DNA of 64,000 bases from Deinococcus sp045062605 (GCF_045062605.1 NZ_JBJGDW010000012.1:19946-83945), one strand, 5' to 3'. Counted from the first letter of the stretch, positions 51,236 through 61,183 are shown. Notes: a model not told the origin generated them from the letters alone. Made by a program: numbers and translations.

Positions 51236-54192
51236 TTCACTGGCCTGTCGGCCTTGCTCATCTGCTGCATTTCGTGAAACTTGACTATCGGAATCCCTGC
51301 CGGGAAGGGTTTTGATTTGGCCTGCTTCTTTGGTTTAGTCTCTTTTTCCAGGCTGTCCTGCTGCTTCTGGGCGGCAGCATTCCGAGGGGCTGGCAGCGGC
51401 CCGGCATGCTCCAGCCACGCCCGCGCCACCGGATCGGCCAGCAGCGCCACATCCACCCACTCGCCCTCCGAATTGGCGGCCAGTTTCACGCGCACCTTCA
51501 AGGCCGGATTCAGGACATAGAAGCCCATTTTGACGCGCTGCCACAGCTTGCGGGCGGGAACATACTTGCTGTCCACCTCGGCCCGCGCCAGGACATGATT
51601 GAAATACGGGCGTTTGTGGCGGGCTTCCCGCAGGACGGTGAAGGGGAAGTGTTCCAGATTGGTTCGCAGGGCTTCCACATTGAACCCGGCACTTCTCTGG
51701 CGCAGTTCAGCGGGCGTCAGGTCCGGGTGGTGCAACTCGGAAGCGTAGCCGGGCCACTGCGCCAGCATCACGCTCAGGAAGTAAAACTCCGCGCCCTCGT
51801 GGCCCAGGCGTACCAGCCGGTCCCCCACCAGCACGTCCAGCGCACCGGGCCGCACACGTTCGTAAACTGGCCCCAGCCAGAGACGGGCATATTCGGCGTC
51901 CTGCATGGCCGTTTCCAGCGCCAGCATGTGCGGCGTGCGCCCGAACAGATCAGTCTGGGTCAGGTCCGCGCCGCGCTCCAGCAGGGCGTCGATCAGGGGC
52001 AGGTTGCCCGCCAGCACCGCCAGCATCAGCGGGGTCAGGTTCTCGGGGGTGCGGTAGTCCACACCGTACTTATCGGCATCACCCAGCACGGCGCGCAGGT
52101 TGGGGTCCGCGAACGGCTTGCGGTGCTTGTCCAGCACGGCCTGACGCTGAATATGGCGGTCCTTTTCGTTGTTTCTCAGGTACGACTGCGCGGGCTTGAT
52201 CTTGAGGTCCCTCATCTCCTCCAGCAAAGCCCCGGTGCGGTTGAGCAGCGCGTAATCCAGCAGGTTACGGGCCAGCTTGGGATCGCCGGGTTTGGCGCGG
52301 ACCTCGGACTCCAGCCGGCGCAATACCTCGGGCGTCCAGACTTCCCAGGGCACGTCCCTCTGCTTGAGGATGCGGCGGCGGATGTCCCCGGCCTGTTCCT
52401 TCTTGCCCTGCAATTCCAGCTTGCGGGCTTCGCGCTCCCAGTCGTCACGGCTGGCCTGCCGGACCCCCAGTTGCTCGGCCTCGTTGCCCAGCTCAACGCC
52501 CAGCAGCCCCAGCAGCGGGTGACGGGTATCGGACTCCACCAGGATCACGCGGTTCACGGCGCGGGTCACGGCCACGTACAGCGCGTTGACATAGAACTTG
52601 TAGATTTCCAGCGACTTGTCGGATTTGTCCTTGGCGCGGCTGTATTTCAGATCGTCTTTCTGGAGGTCTTCGGGCGTCACGCCCTCCACGATCTCGCTGT
52701 AGGTGGCCCGCTGGGAGCTGATGAAATTGCTCAGGATGATGTTGGGATATTCCAGCCCCTTGGCCTCCTGCACGCTGAAGACCAGCGGCGTGCCGAACGA
52801 CTTGCGAGCCTCGGCCTTGTCCTGGTCGCGCAGCACCAGCACGGCGTAATCGGTGCTGCCGCTCGTCTGCTCGTCCAGATGTCTTTTCACGCGCGCGTCG
52901 TCGGGCAAAAAGGTCACGCTGCCGGGATCGCTCGCCACCGCCCGCACCAGAAAATTGCTCTCCCGGTCCACGCTCCCGAAGCGGGCGTGCTTGATCTTGA
53001 GGAGGTCATTGGCCACCCGCGTCACCTGCGAGGCGTTGCGGAAATTGGCGCGCAGCACGTTGATGGCCTGCCGATCGGCCAGATCCGGGTCCTTCCACAG
53101 CAATGTCTTGACCGCCGCCCACGAGAAGAAATTGGGATGCACGATCTGGTTGCTATCGCCGCACAGCAGGAATTGCCCCGGCACCTTCAGCGAGGCCAGG
53201 ATCAGCGCCAGTTGCGCCGCCGTCAGGTCCTGCACCTCGTCCACCACCACGAAGTCGTAATCCGGCGTGGCCGACTTGAGATAGCCCGAGGCCACGATGC
53301 TGGAATCGTAAAGTCTGCTGTCCGTAAGCCAGCTCAGATACTTGCCGAACAGCTCGTACACCTGAGGGCGGTGTTCGGCGTCGTAGATGGATTGCCGCAC
53401 CCCCAGATTCAGATAAGCCTCGCGCGTCAGTGGCCCGTCGGGGGAACTGCTTAACACACCCCGGAATTCTTCAAACAGTTGGTGAGCGTCGGTAAATTTC
53501 AGCCCCGGCTGACGCGAAAACCAGACCCGGAAGTCTTCAAACGTGACCTCTCGCCCCGGCGGAACCCGGATGGTGTCCAGATATTCGCGGAACGACAGGA
53601 ATTGCACGTCCTGGGCCTCGTTTTCAAAGCCGTGGGCGGCGTACAGACCCGCCGCGCTCTGGGCCAGATACGGCGAAAGGGTCACGTACAGCACCTGCCC
53701 CGGCAACTCGCGCAGCTTTTGCAGCGTCAGGGCGGTCTTGCCGCTGCCCGCCGAACCCACCAGAATCACCGGGGCCGGGGTGCGGTAGACCTCGTCCTGG
53801 GTGTCGTCAAACGAAATCACCTTGTCCAGCAGGTGAAATTCACTGCGGGTGGGGTGCAGGTAGCGCAGCGGCTGGGCCTCGGCCTCCGCAGTTTCGGGGG
53901 ACAGATCGGGCAATTTGGCCTCGTCAATCCGCGCCCCACGCAGAAACCGCGATTTCTCGTAGGCGTGCTGATGAATGACTTCCAGCGCCAGACACACCGT
54001 TTCCGGCCCGTGCTTCACAAAGGTCAGCAGCAGGCGGTTGGTGTCGTCCAGCCGGGCGCGGTAGTAGTTGCCCTGCGCCAGCTTCTTGACATCCGGGGTT
54101 TTAAAGTCGTCGCGCTCAATAGCCTCACGCACCTTCGCCAGTTGCTTCTTGACACGGCCCGAGTCCAGATCACGGTAGGTCAGAAAACGCAT
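51208..54192 (-). CDS. Predicted RelE-fold + superfamily 1 helicase + ankyrin-repeat protein
   Basis: A 994-residue protein. Residues 1-100 (AQGNYYRARLDDTNRLLLTF then LALEVIHQHAYEKSRFLRG) resemble a RelE/ParE-type toxin fold; this is a pattern-based inference. A complete UvrD-like helicase follows: Walker A VGSAGSGKTALT (about 145), Walker B FVVVDEVQDLT (about 320), LLCGDSNQIVHPN, NFRNASQVTRVAN, QEAKGLEYPNIIL and motif VI ALYVAVTRAVNR (about 540). Near residues 705-760 two ankyrin-like repeats appear (LTPLMLAVLAGNLPLIDALL, RTPHMLALETA). The C-terminus is Lys-rich. The ATG lies 6 nt after TACACT. The role may be repair or defence. Confidence 0.82.
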   Translation of the reverse strand: MRFLTYRDLDSGRVKKQLAKVREAIERDDFKTPDVKKLAQGNYYRARLDDTNRLLLTFVKHGPETVCLALEVIHQHAYEKSRFLRGARIDEAKLPDLSPETAEAEAQPLRYLHPTRSEFHLLDKVISFDDTQDEVYRTPAPVILVGSAGSGKTALTLQKLRELPGQVLYVTLSPYLAQSAAGLYAAHGFENEAQDVQFLSFREYLDTIRVPPGREVTFEDFRVWFSRQPGLKFTDAHQLFEEFRGVLSSSPDGPLTREAYLNLGVRQSIYDAEHRPQVYELFGKYLSWLTDSRLYDSSIVASGYLKSATPDYDFVVVDEVQDLTAAQLALILASLKVPGQFLLCGDSNQIVHPNFFSWAAVKTLLWKDPDLADRQAINVLRANFRNASQVTRVANDLLKIKHARFGSVDRESNFLVRAVASDPGSVTFLPDDARVKRHLDEQTSGSTDYAVLVLRDQDKAEARKSFGTPLVFSVQEAKGLEYPNIILSNFISSQRATYSEIVEGVTPEDLQKDDLKYSRAKDKSDKSLEIYKFYVNALYVAVTRAVNRVILVESDTRHPLLGLLGVELGNEAEQLGVRQASRDDWEREARKLELQGKKEQAGDIRRRILKQRDVPWEVWTPEVLRRLESEVRAKPGDPKLARNLLDYALLNRTGALLEEMRDLKIKPAQSYLRNNEKDRHIQRQAVLDKHRKPFADPNLRAVLGDADKYGVDYRTPENLTPLMLAVLAGNLPLIDALLERGADLTQTDLFGRTPHMLALETAMQDAEYARLWLGPVYERVRPGALDVLVGDRLVRLGHEGAEFYFLSVMLAQWPGYASELHHPDLTPAELRQRSAGFNVEALRTNLEHFPFTVLREARHKRPYFNHVLARAEVDSKYVPARKLWQRVKMGFYVLNPALKVRVKLAANSEGEWVDVALLADPVARAWLEHAGPLPAPRNAAAQKQQDSLEKETKPKKQAKSKPFPAGIPIVKFHEMQQMSKADRPVKKKTNTDSD

Positions 54193-54198
54193 GGGGAC

Positions 54199-54204
54199 AG
54201 TGTA
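54199..54204 (-). promoter_or_regulatory. -10 element of leaderless helicase gene
   Basis: Minus strand TACACT, 6 nt before the ATG at 54192. Confidence 0.5.
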
Positions 54205-54261
54205 GAGGGGTGATGCGACGTGAGGCGCGGGGGACGCGAACGGACCCGGTACGCAGAGAAA

Positions 54262-54276
54262 TTGAACCGGGTTCAA
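54262..54276. promoter_or_regulatory. Perfect palindrome between divergent helicase and moxR operons
   Basis: TTGAACC-G-GGTTCAA, 15 bp, about 60 bp upstream of the helicase promoter. Looks like a dimeric repressor site; the regulator is unknown. Confidence 0.5.
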
Positions 54277-54485
54277 GTCGGTCAGGGTCTACCGGGCAGG
54301 ACGGCAAATGCCTGCGCCGCGTGTGACACGAACAGGAGAGTCTCACAGTCAACGTCCTGGTCTGAGTCATACAGTCACAGACTTTGTCCATCGCACTATT
54401 GCCGTCTCGTCAGGCACGCTAGCCTCTGAAGCCTGAGCGTTCCCTGCTTCCCCACCTCCCACACCCCTTCAAAGGAGCTTTTGCC

Positions 54486-55511
<1,026 letters not shown>

Positions 55512-55526
55512 GTGGATGGTCAGGGG

Positions 55527-55590
55527 TTGATGGTTGATGGAGCCGGGTCTTTTTCCATCAACCGTCTACGATCAACCATCAACGGCGCTC
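55527..55590 (+). repeat. GTTGATGG inverted repeats between moxR and VWA genes
   Basis: GGTTGATGGTTGATGG faces CCATCAACC and CAACCATCAAC around a GTCTTTTT loop. The transcript can fold into alternative hairpins; it may be an attenuator or a processing site inside the operon. Confidence 0.5.
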
Positions 55591-55600
55591 AGGAGGCAGG

Positions 55601-56722
55601 ATGACTCCCGATTTTCAGCAGCTTATCTCCGGCTCGCGCCTGCGGATTCGCGGCAAGTCGGCGTTTTTTGCCACGCTGCTGCTGCACGCGGAATTCGTGC
55701 CGTCAAAAGAAGTGGCGGCGGCGGGGACGGACGGCGAGCGCGTCTACGTCAATCCTGAAGTGGCGGCCAGCCTGCCCTCCGACGTCTTGGACGGGCTGCT
55801 GCTGCACGAGGTTCTGCACGCCGCGCTGTCGCATGTGGAACGGCGCGGCCCGCGCGAGAAGAAGCGCTGGAACAAATCCGCCGATCTGATCGTCAACGGC
55901 ATGGTGGAGGCGGCAGGGCTGCCCACACCGCCGACTTCCCGCCGCGATGACCACCTGGAAAAGCTGAGCGTGGAGGAGGTCTACACCGCGCTGATGGCCG
56001 AGGGCGAGGAGGACGGCGAGGGAGACGAGGGCGGCGACGATCTGCTGGATGGCCCTCCCAGCGACGCGCCCCCGAAGAACGGCAAGAATCCCTCGTCCGC
56101 CGCGAAGCAGTGGCAGCAGGCAATGGCGAAAGCCCGCAGCATGGACGCCATGAGCGGGGGCCAGGGCGACGATCCGCTGGGCGCGCACCGCGAGCTGGCG
56201 CGGCTGGCCCCGGCGCGGCTGGACTGGCGGGCGCACCTGTGGCGCTTTCTGGCGCGGACTCCGGTGGATTTTGGAGGCTTTGACCGCCGTTTCGTGGGGC
56301 GCGGGTTGTATCTGGAGGCGCTGGACGACGAATCGCTGACCGCATTGATCGCGGTGGACACCTCCGGCAGCGTGGACGACGAGGCGGTCAAGGCGCTGGT
56401 GGGCGAGGTTCAGGGCGTGCTGGGCGCGTATCCGCACGTGCGCGCCATCCTTTATTACGCCGATACCGAGGCATATGGGCCGCATGAACTGTCCCCTGGC
56501 AGCGATATTCCACCGCCGCAGGGGGGCGGCGGCACCGATTTTCGCCCTATTTTTGCTCTGCTGGATGACTATGAGCCGGATGTGTTGATCTACCTGACCG
56601 ACGGTTACGGCGATTTCCCCGAGACGGCCCCGCAGATGCCGACGCTGTGGGTGGTCCCGCCGGGCGGGCTGGAGGACGAGGGTTTCCCCTTTGGCGAGGT
56701 CCTGCGGCTGGAGGAAGGGTAA
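55601..56722 (+). CDS. VWA-domain protein with metallopeptidase-like N-terminus (DUF2201 type)
   Basis: A 373-residue protein. The N-terminal half has HEVLHAALSH, a zinc HExxH-like helix, in a region typical of DUF2201. An acidic linker (EGEEDGEGDEGGDD) separates it from a C-terminal VWA-like domain with LIAVDTSGSVDD (MIDAS DxSxS) and LIYLTDGYGDFP. It is the usual partner of a MoxR ATPase. AGGAGG precedes the ATG by about 5 nt. It overlaps the nudC start (TAATG). Confidence 0.88.
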   Translation: MTPDFQQLISGSRLRIRGKSAFFATLLLHAEFVPSKEVAAAGTDGERVYVNPEVAASLPSDVLDGLLLHEVLHAALSHVERRGPREKKRWNKSADLIVNGMVEAAGLPTPPTSRRDDHLEKLSVEEVYTALMAEGEEDGEGDEGGDDLLDGPPSDAPPKNGKNPSSAAKQWQQAMAKARSMDAMSGGQGDDPLGAHRELARLAPARLDWRAHLWRFLARTPVDFGGFDRRFVGRGLYLEALDDESLTALIAVDTSGSVDDEAVKALVGEVQGVLGAYPHVRAILYYADTEAYGPHELSPGSDIPPPQGGGGTDFRPIFALLDDYEPDVLIYLTDGYGDFPETAPQMPTLWVVPPGGLEDEGFPFGEVLRLEEG

Positions 56723-57573
56723 TGGTTTCGCGTCCCACACACTTTGAAATTCAATCGGGCGTGCCGCAGGGCGAGGCCCGCTGGTTCATCTTCCAGAAGG
56801 GCCGCCTGCTGCTGCACGAGGACGACACCTTGCCCGTAGGCCGCGCGGAGGATTTTGAGCTGGAGCTGACCAATTCGCTGGGCCAGTTGGACGGTCAGAC
56901 ATATGCCGCCGCACAACTGGCAGGCGAAGTTCCTGCTGGATATGCCCTTTCGCCATTGCGTTCATTGTTTGGCCGCCTGAGCGAAGATTTGTTCGGGCTG
57001 GCCGGATTTGCCGCGCAGGTGGTGGAGTTTGACCGCACCCACGGGTTCTGCGGCCACTGCGCCACGCCACTGGCCTTCACGGGGTACGAGTACGCCAAAG
57101 CCTGCCCCAACTGCGGCCTGAGCGTTTACCCACGCGTGGCCCCGGTGGCGATGGTCCTGATCCGGCGCGGCGTGGGCGCACAGATGGAGCTGCTGCTGGC
57201 GCGCGGCCCCAATTTCCCACCCGACATGTTCTCCGCGCTGGCGGGCTTTGTGCAGCCGTCCGAGACGCTGGAAGCCGCCGCCGCCCGCGAGGTGTTGGAA
57301 GAGGTAGGCGTGAACATCAAGAACCTGCGCTACGTCCTGAGCCAGCCCTGGCCCTTCCCCCACTCGCTGATGATCGGTTTCGACGCCGAATACAGCGGCG
57401 GTGAGATCGCGCTCCAGCCGGAAGAGATCGAGGACGCGCGGTGGTTCTCCGTCTCCAATTTGCCCGCCCTTCCAGCACCCTTCAGCATCGCCCGCCAGCT
57501 TATTGACCGCGCCGTGTCCCTGAGCCTCGGATCGCCAGACCCCTATCCTGTCCCCCATGACCACGCCTTCTGA
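56722..57573 (+). CDS. nudC: NADH pyrophosphatase / NAD-RNA decapping Nudix hydrolase
   Basis: Hydrolyses NADH and removes NAD caps from RNA. It has 283 residues. A zinc ribbon (FCGHCATPL ... ACPNCGLSVYPR) is followed by a complete Nudix box, starting GFVQPSETLEAAA and ending REVLEEVG. The NudC-specific motif SQPWPFPHSLM directly follows. The ATG is shared with the stop of the VWA gene, so it is translationally coupled. Placement of nudC in a MoxR-VWA operon is unusual. Confidence 0.93.
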   Translation: MVSRPTHFEIQSGVPQGEARWFIFQKGRLLLHEDDTLPVGRAEDFELELTNSLGQLDGQTYAAAQLAGEVPAGYALSPLRSLFGRLSEDLFGLAGFAAQVVEFDRTHGFCGHCATPLAFTGYEYAKACPNCGLSVYPRVAPVAMVLIRRGVGAQMELLLARGPNFPPDMFSALAGFVQPSETLEAAAAREVLEEVGVNIKNLRYVLSQPWPFPHSLMIGFDAEYSGGEIALQPEEIEDARWFSVSNLPALPAPFSIARQLIDRAVSLSLGSPDPYPVPHDHAF

Positions 57574-58969
57574 ACTTGATCCACGCACGCTGACCGCCCT
57601 GGGGGTGGACGGCGCGCTGGAGGCGGCGGCGCACCCCCGTGCCACGGCGTCCGTGCTGTCTGGCCTGAGCGCCCACCCGGACGCGCGGGTTCGCGCGCGG
57701 GTGGCCCGGCATCCCAACGCGCCGCTGGAGGTGCTGGGCGCGCTGGCTGCCGCCTACCCGCAGGACGTGCTAGACAATCCGGGGCTGCCGCTGCTGAGGC
57801 TGGCGCGTCCCGGCTTTCTGAATGTCTTTCCGGGAGAGGGGGTGGCGGCGTTGCTGTCCCTGCCCACGGTCCCCGAATGGGTGCTGGACGCCGCCCTGCG
57901 CCACGAGGACTACAGCGTGCGAACGGCGCTGGCCTCGCGCCCACAGTTGAGTGAGGTGCGGGTGGCGGCGCTGGCCGGGGACGCGGGCTGGCAGATCCGG
58001 GAGGCGGTGGCGAGGCGCTCCGAACTCTCGCCCGCGCTGACCCGCCAACTGGCCGCCGACGACGATTACGACGTGCGAAAGGCGGTGGCTGCCCGCGCCG
58101 ATCTGCCCGGCGACGTGCTGCGGACGCTGGTGCAGGACGGGCACGGGCTGGTGCGCGCCAGTGTCGCCCGCCGTCTGGACCTGCCGCTGGACTGCATGCT
58201 GACGCTGGCGGCGGACGGCGATACGGACGTGCTGGCCACCCTGGCCCGCCGGGTAGATCTGCCACGCAACGTGCGCGAGTGGCTGTCGGGCAGCGACGAA
58301 CCGCTGGTCCGCGCCGCCGCTCTGCAAGCCTGGAGCGTGCCTGCCGCGTGGCTGTTCAGGGCCGAAACCGACGCGGACCCGGATGTGCGCTCCGCGCTGG
58401 CCCGCCGCCCGGACGCGACAGCCGCCGTACTGGAACGGCTGGCCCGCGACGAGGCCGAATTGGTGCGCCGCGCCGTGCTGGAGCGCGAGGACCTGCCGGA
58501 GGGCGCGATCCTGGCGCTGGCCCGCGCCCCCGAACAGGACATCCGTCTGCATGTCGCCAGCGCCGATCCCCTGCCTGGCAGCGTGCTGGACGTGCTGCTG
58601 GCCGACACGGACCCCACCATCCGCACCATTCTGGCCGTGCGGCCCGATCTGGGACCTCAGCGGCTGGCGCGGCTGGCGACAGATGAAAATGCGGAGGTCC
58701 GGCGGGCGGTGGCCTATGCCGGAGCGCCGGGATCCGACACGCTGGCGACGCTGGCCCAGGATGCGAATATCGGGGTGCGCCGGGCTGCCGCTGCCCACCA
58801 ACACCTCTCGCCCGAGTTGCTTCAGGCGCTGGGCGAGGATTCGGACGCCGGAGTGCGGCTGGCCGTGGCAGGCCGCACGGACCTCTCCACCACCCTGCGC
58901 GGACGCCTGCAACATGACGAGGACGCCAGCGTGCGCGCCGAGGCAGAGATGGCAGCGGCAGACGCGTGA
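57557..58969 (+). CDS. Leucine-rich-variant/HEAT-like repeat protein
   Basis: A 470-residue protein built of about 17 repeats of roughly 24 residues with the theme L-x-x-L-A-x-D-x-x-x-x-V-R-x-A-V-A-x-R-x-D-L-P (for example DDDYDVRKAVAARADLPGDV and DTDPTIRTILAVRPDLG). This fits variant leucine-rich or HEAT-like solenoids that bind proteins. No enzyme motif was seen. It overlaps nudC by 17 bp and the next Nudix gene by 4 bp. It may present substrates or targets to the MoxR-VWA pair (inference). Confidence 0.85.
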   Translation: MTTPSELDPRTLTALGVDGALEAAAHPRATASVLSGLSAHPDARVRARVARHPNAPLEVLGALAAAYPQDVLDNPGLPLLRLARPGFLNVFPGEGVAALLSLPTVPEWVLDAALRHEDYSVRTALASRPQLSEVRVAALAGDAGWQIREAVARRSELSPALTRQLAADDDYDVRKAVAARADLPGDVLRTLVQDGHGLVRASVARRLDLPLDCMLTLAADGDTDVLATLARRVDLPRNVREWLSGSDEPLVRAAALQAWSVPAAWLFRAETDADPDVRSALARRPDATAAVLERLARDEAELVRRAVLEREDLPEGAILALARAPEQDIRLHVASADPLPGSVLDVLLADTDPTIRTILAVRPDLGPQRLARLATDENAEVRRAVAYAGAPGSDTLATLAQDANIGVRRAAAAHQHLSPELLQALGEDSDAGVRLAVAGRTDLSTTLRGRLQHDEDASVRAEAEMAAADA

Positions 58970-59436
58970 CCGACATCCGCCTGTCGCTGGGTGGCCTGAA
59001 CTTCAGCGTGCGGGTGGCGATTGTTTGTGTGCGGGACGACAGGCTGCTGGCGAACACCGAATCCGGCATCGGCTTCTGGTATCTCCCCGGCGGCGCACTG
59101 GCTACAGATGAAGATGCCCGCAGTTGCGCCCAACGCGAATGGCGCGAGGAAACTGGAACTCCACCCGGCGAACTGCGGTTGCTGGGCGTCGTGGAAAACT
59201 TCTTCGGCCCGGCGCATCGGCGGCAGCATGAGATCGGCTTTTACTTCCGCATGGACGCCCCGCCCGAACTGCCCGACGAACCGTTCGCCGTGCTGGACAA
59301 TGCCGACGTGGTCTGCGAGTGGATTCTGCTGGACGAGATCACGGCGCGTCCGGTCTACCCAATGATCGTGCGCGAGTTGCTGGACGGGGACGACGGAACG
59401 GTACGGCACATCTTGAACCGGGGAGAGGCCATGTAA
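58966..59436 (+). CDS. Nudix hydrolase
   Basis: A 156-residue single-domain Nudix protein. The Nudix box begins GGALATDEDARSCA and ends QREWREETG, with all catalytic glutamates. The start of the domain reads FSVRVAIVCVRDDRLLANT. The substrate (nucleoside diphosphate derivative) is unknown. The GTG start overlaps the previous stop as GTGA. Last gene of the moxR operon. Confidence 0.9.
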   Translation: MTDIRLSLGGLNFSVRVAIVCVRDDRLLANTESGIGFWYLPGGALATDEDARSCAQREWREETGTPPGELRLLGVVENFFGPAHRRQHEIGFYFRMDAPPELPDEPFAVLDNADVVCEWILLDEITARPVYPMIVRELLDGDDGTVRHILNRGEAM

Positions 59437-59480
59437 TCCAGGACAACGAAAAAACCCCGCCCGGAGACGAGGTTTAAACT

Positions 59481-59556
59481 TGGTGGCCAGAGCCGGACTT
59501 GAACCGGCGACCCAACGATTTTCAATCGTTTGCTCTACCAGCTGAGCTATCCAGCC
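59481..59556 (-). tRNA. tRNA-Phe (anticodon GAA)
   Basis: A 76-nt cloverleaf on the minus strand: acceptor GGCTGGA/TCTGGCC, D-loop AGCTCAGCTGGTAGAGC, anticodon stem CGATT-GAA-AATCG, T-loop GGTTCAAGTCC and encoded CCA. Confidence 0.95.
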
Positions 59557-59583
59557 TTGCTTTCCCCACGGGGGAGAAAACAG

Positions 59584-59659
<76 letters not shown>

Positions 59660-59716
59660 AATCCTTTTTCTGGTGCTTGATTGTCATTGTGCTGCCCACG
59701 AAAAGCAGCGGGGTTA

Positions 59717-59745
59717 AGGATAGCCGCGCTCTGGGAACTTGTCAA
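59717..59745 (-). promoter_or_regulatory. Promoter of the tRNA-Asp/tRNA-Phe unit
   Basis: Minus strand TTGACA (59740-59745), 17-base spacer, TATCCT (59717-59722): the best sigma-A-type promoter in the window. Confidence 0.85.
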
Positions 59746-59788
59746 CAAGCACAGCAGTCCTGCCGGGCACATTTCCGCTGGGCCAGGG

Positions 59789-60550
59789 TCAGAAGGGGAC
59801 GGCCCGCACCGCTTCAAGCGTGCCGTCGCCAGAGTCGCCCAGCATCAGTTCCAGGTACTCGCGGGCCTGCAGGGCATCGATCATGGCAAAACGGTGGTCC
59901 TGATCCAGCAGGATGCCGTCGTCGATCTGGGTATGGCCGTAGACGCCGAATTCCAGGCCCGCCATCTCCACGTAGTCCGGCGTTTCACGGAACCAGCGTT
60001 TGGCACTGCGGTCCGCGTAGAACAAATCGTCGTAGTGCGTGTGGGCGGGCAGCGGCGAGACGTGGGCAAACTGAACCGCACCCACCCGCAGTTCGCGGGG
60101 AAACCCGGCGATCCAGGTCCGAAGGTGTTCGGGCAGCAGCACGCCGCCGCGCTCGGGATCGAATTCCAGATGCACCAGACCGCCGCTGGTCCCCAGGGTG
60201 TAGCTGCCGTTCAGCACGGCGTCGTCGTGGTTGCCCAGCAGGATGTGGACTGCGTGGGGTGCGGCAGACTGATAGGCCCGCAGACGTTCCAGATGCGCCG
60301 CCTGATTGCGCGCGGCCACCAACAGGTGTTCCGGGTCATACATATCGAAGCGCGGCAGGCTGGTCAGCCGGGCATACTCACCCTCGTTCTTGGGGTGGAC
60401 CAGATCCCCGATCAGCACCACCTGAAACAGTCCGGTCTGCACCGGAAGCGTCGGCAGGAACGCGCCGTCCACACAGCTCGCGGCGCGCAGGGCGGCCCAC
60501 AGGGTTTCAAAATCGGCGTGTACGTCGCCAAAAGCCAGGAACTTACGCAT
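59789..60550 (-). CDS. Metallophosphatase (calcineurin-like phosphoesterase)
   Basis: A 253-residue protein with all five phosphoesterase motifs: FLAFGDVHADFET, VLIGDLVHPKNEG, ILLGNHDDAVLNG, QFAHVSPLPAHTHYDD and VYGHTQIDDG. It could be a Ser/Thr phosphatase- or ApaH-like enzyme; substrate unknown. Unlike the phosphoesterase at 8239, its GNHD motif is intact. TAAACT lies 9 nt before the ATG, so the mRNA is short-leadered or leaderless. Confidence 0.88.
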   Translation of the reverse strand: MRKFLAFGDVHADFETLWAALRAASCVDGAFLPTLPVQTGLFQVVLIGDLVHPKNEGEYARLTSLPRFDMYDPEHLLVAARNQAAHLERLRAYQSAAPHAVHILLGNHDDAVLNGSYTLGTSGGLVHLEFDPERGGVLLPEHLRTWIAGFPRELRVGAVQFAHVSPLPAHTHYDDLFYADRSAKRWFRETPDYVEMAGLEFGVYGHTQIDDGILLDQDHRFAMIDALQAREYLELMLGDSGDGTLEAVRAVPF

Positions 60551-60557
60551 CTGGAGA

Positions 60558-60563
60558 ACAGTT
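60558..60563 (-). promoter_or_regulatory. -10 element of the metallophosphatase gene
   Basis: Minus strand TAAACT, 7 nt upstream to 60551; the 12-mer TAAACTGTTCTC is identical to that before the crtA-like gene. Confidence 0.4.
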
Positions 60564-60626
60564 TACTTGGCGTGGGGGTCAATTGAACACATCATCTGGC
60601 GGGCATGGTCTGAACATTCAGACATG

Positions 60627-60662
60627 GAAAATCCCCACCGTCCAGCGAATAAGAGGGTGGGG
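60627..60662 (-). terminator. Terminator of the pyridoxamine-oxidase-fold gene
   Basis: Minus strand CCCCACC, 16-base loop, GGTGGGG, then ATTTTCC. A second palindrome (CATG-GTCTGAA/TTCAGAC-ATG) lies just beyond at about 60614-60636. Confidence 0.7.
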
Positions 60663-60685
60663 AGCAGCCTGAAGTTAGGACAGGA

Positions 60686-61183
60686 CTACAGATCGACAGT
60701 CTCGTTGTTGCCCATATCGCCGCGCTTGCCGGTGACGGCACCCTTCGCCATCTCATACAGCCCCTTGATCTTACCGGGGCCTTCCCATAACTCCGCACCG
60801 TGGGCGCTGATCTTGATCAACTGAACATTGGGATCGTCCTTGCCGCCCTCAAAGTAGGTCTTGTAGAAGTCGTTCCACAGCTCGTCCAGCTTGGCGCGGT
60901 TCTCCACCAGTTCAGCGGCACCCGTCAGGCTGACATAGTTGCTGTCGTCGAGACTGGAGTAGCTGACGTTCACCTGCGGGCGCTGGCCCATGTCGTGGAC
61001 GCCCTCGGTGTCCTTGCCGCCGATGAACCACAGGTCGCCGTCGAACTCGATTTGCTGGGTGGTCATGGGGCGCGCGTGCATGCGGCCTTCATCGGTCACG
61101 GTGGTCAGCATGGCGAACTTGACGTCCTTGATGATGCTGGCAATATGTTTGATGGACTCTTCACGGGTCAGATCGTCACTCAT
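60686..61183 (-). CDS. Pyridoxamine 5'-phosphate oxidase-fold protein (general stress protein 26 type)
   Basis: A 165-residue flavin-binding split-barrel protein. Typical segments are FAMLTTVTDEGRMHARPMTT, DLWFIGGKDTEGVHDM, VNVSYSSLDDSNYVSLTGAA and a C-terminal AELWEGPGKIKGL. This is the GSP26/YhbP group, which binds FMN or FAD; it is not the vitamin B6 oxidase. The start ATG at 61183 (MSDDLTREE) is preferred over an upstream in-frame ATG at 61204. Confidence 0.85.
   Translation of the reverse strand: MSDDLTREESIKHIASIIKDVKFAMLTTVTDEGRMHARPMTTQQIEFDGDLWFIGGKDTEGVHDMGQRPQVNVSYSSLDDSNYVSLTGAAELVENRAKLDELWNDFYKTYFEGGKDDPNVQLIKISAHGAELWEGPGKIKGLYEMAKGAVTGKRGDMGNNETVDL

Noticed and set aside
51406..53454. 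A 682-codon plus-strand open frame opposite the helicase
   Set aside because: Runs antisense through all helicase motifs; no start signal or domain.
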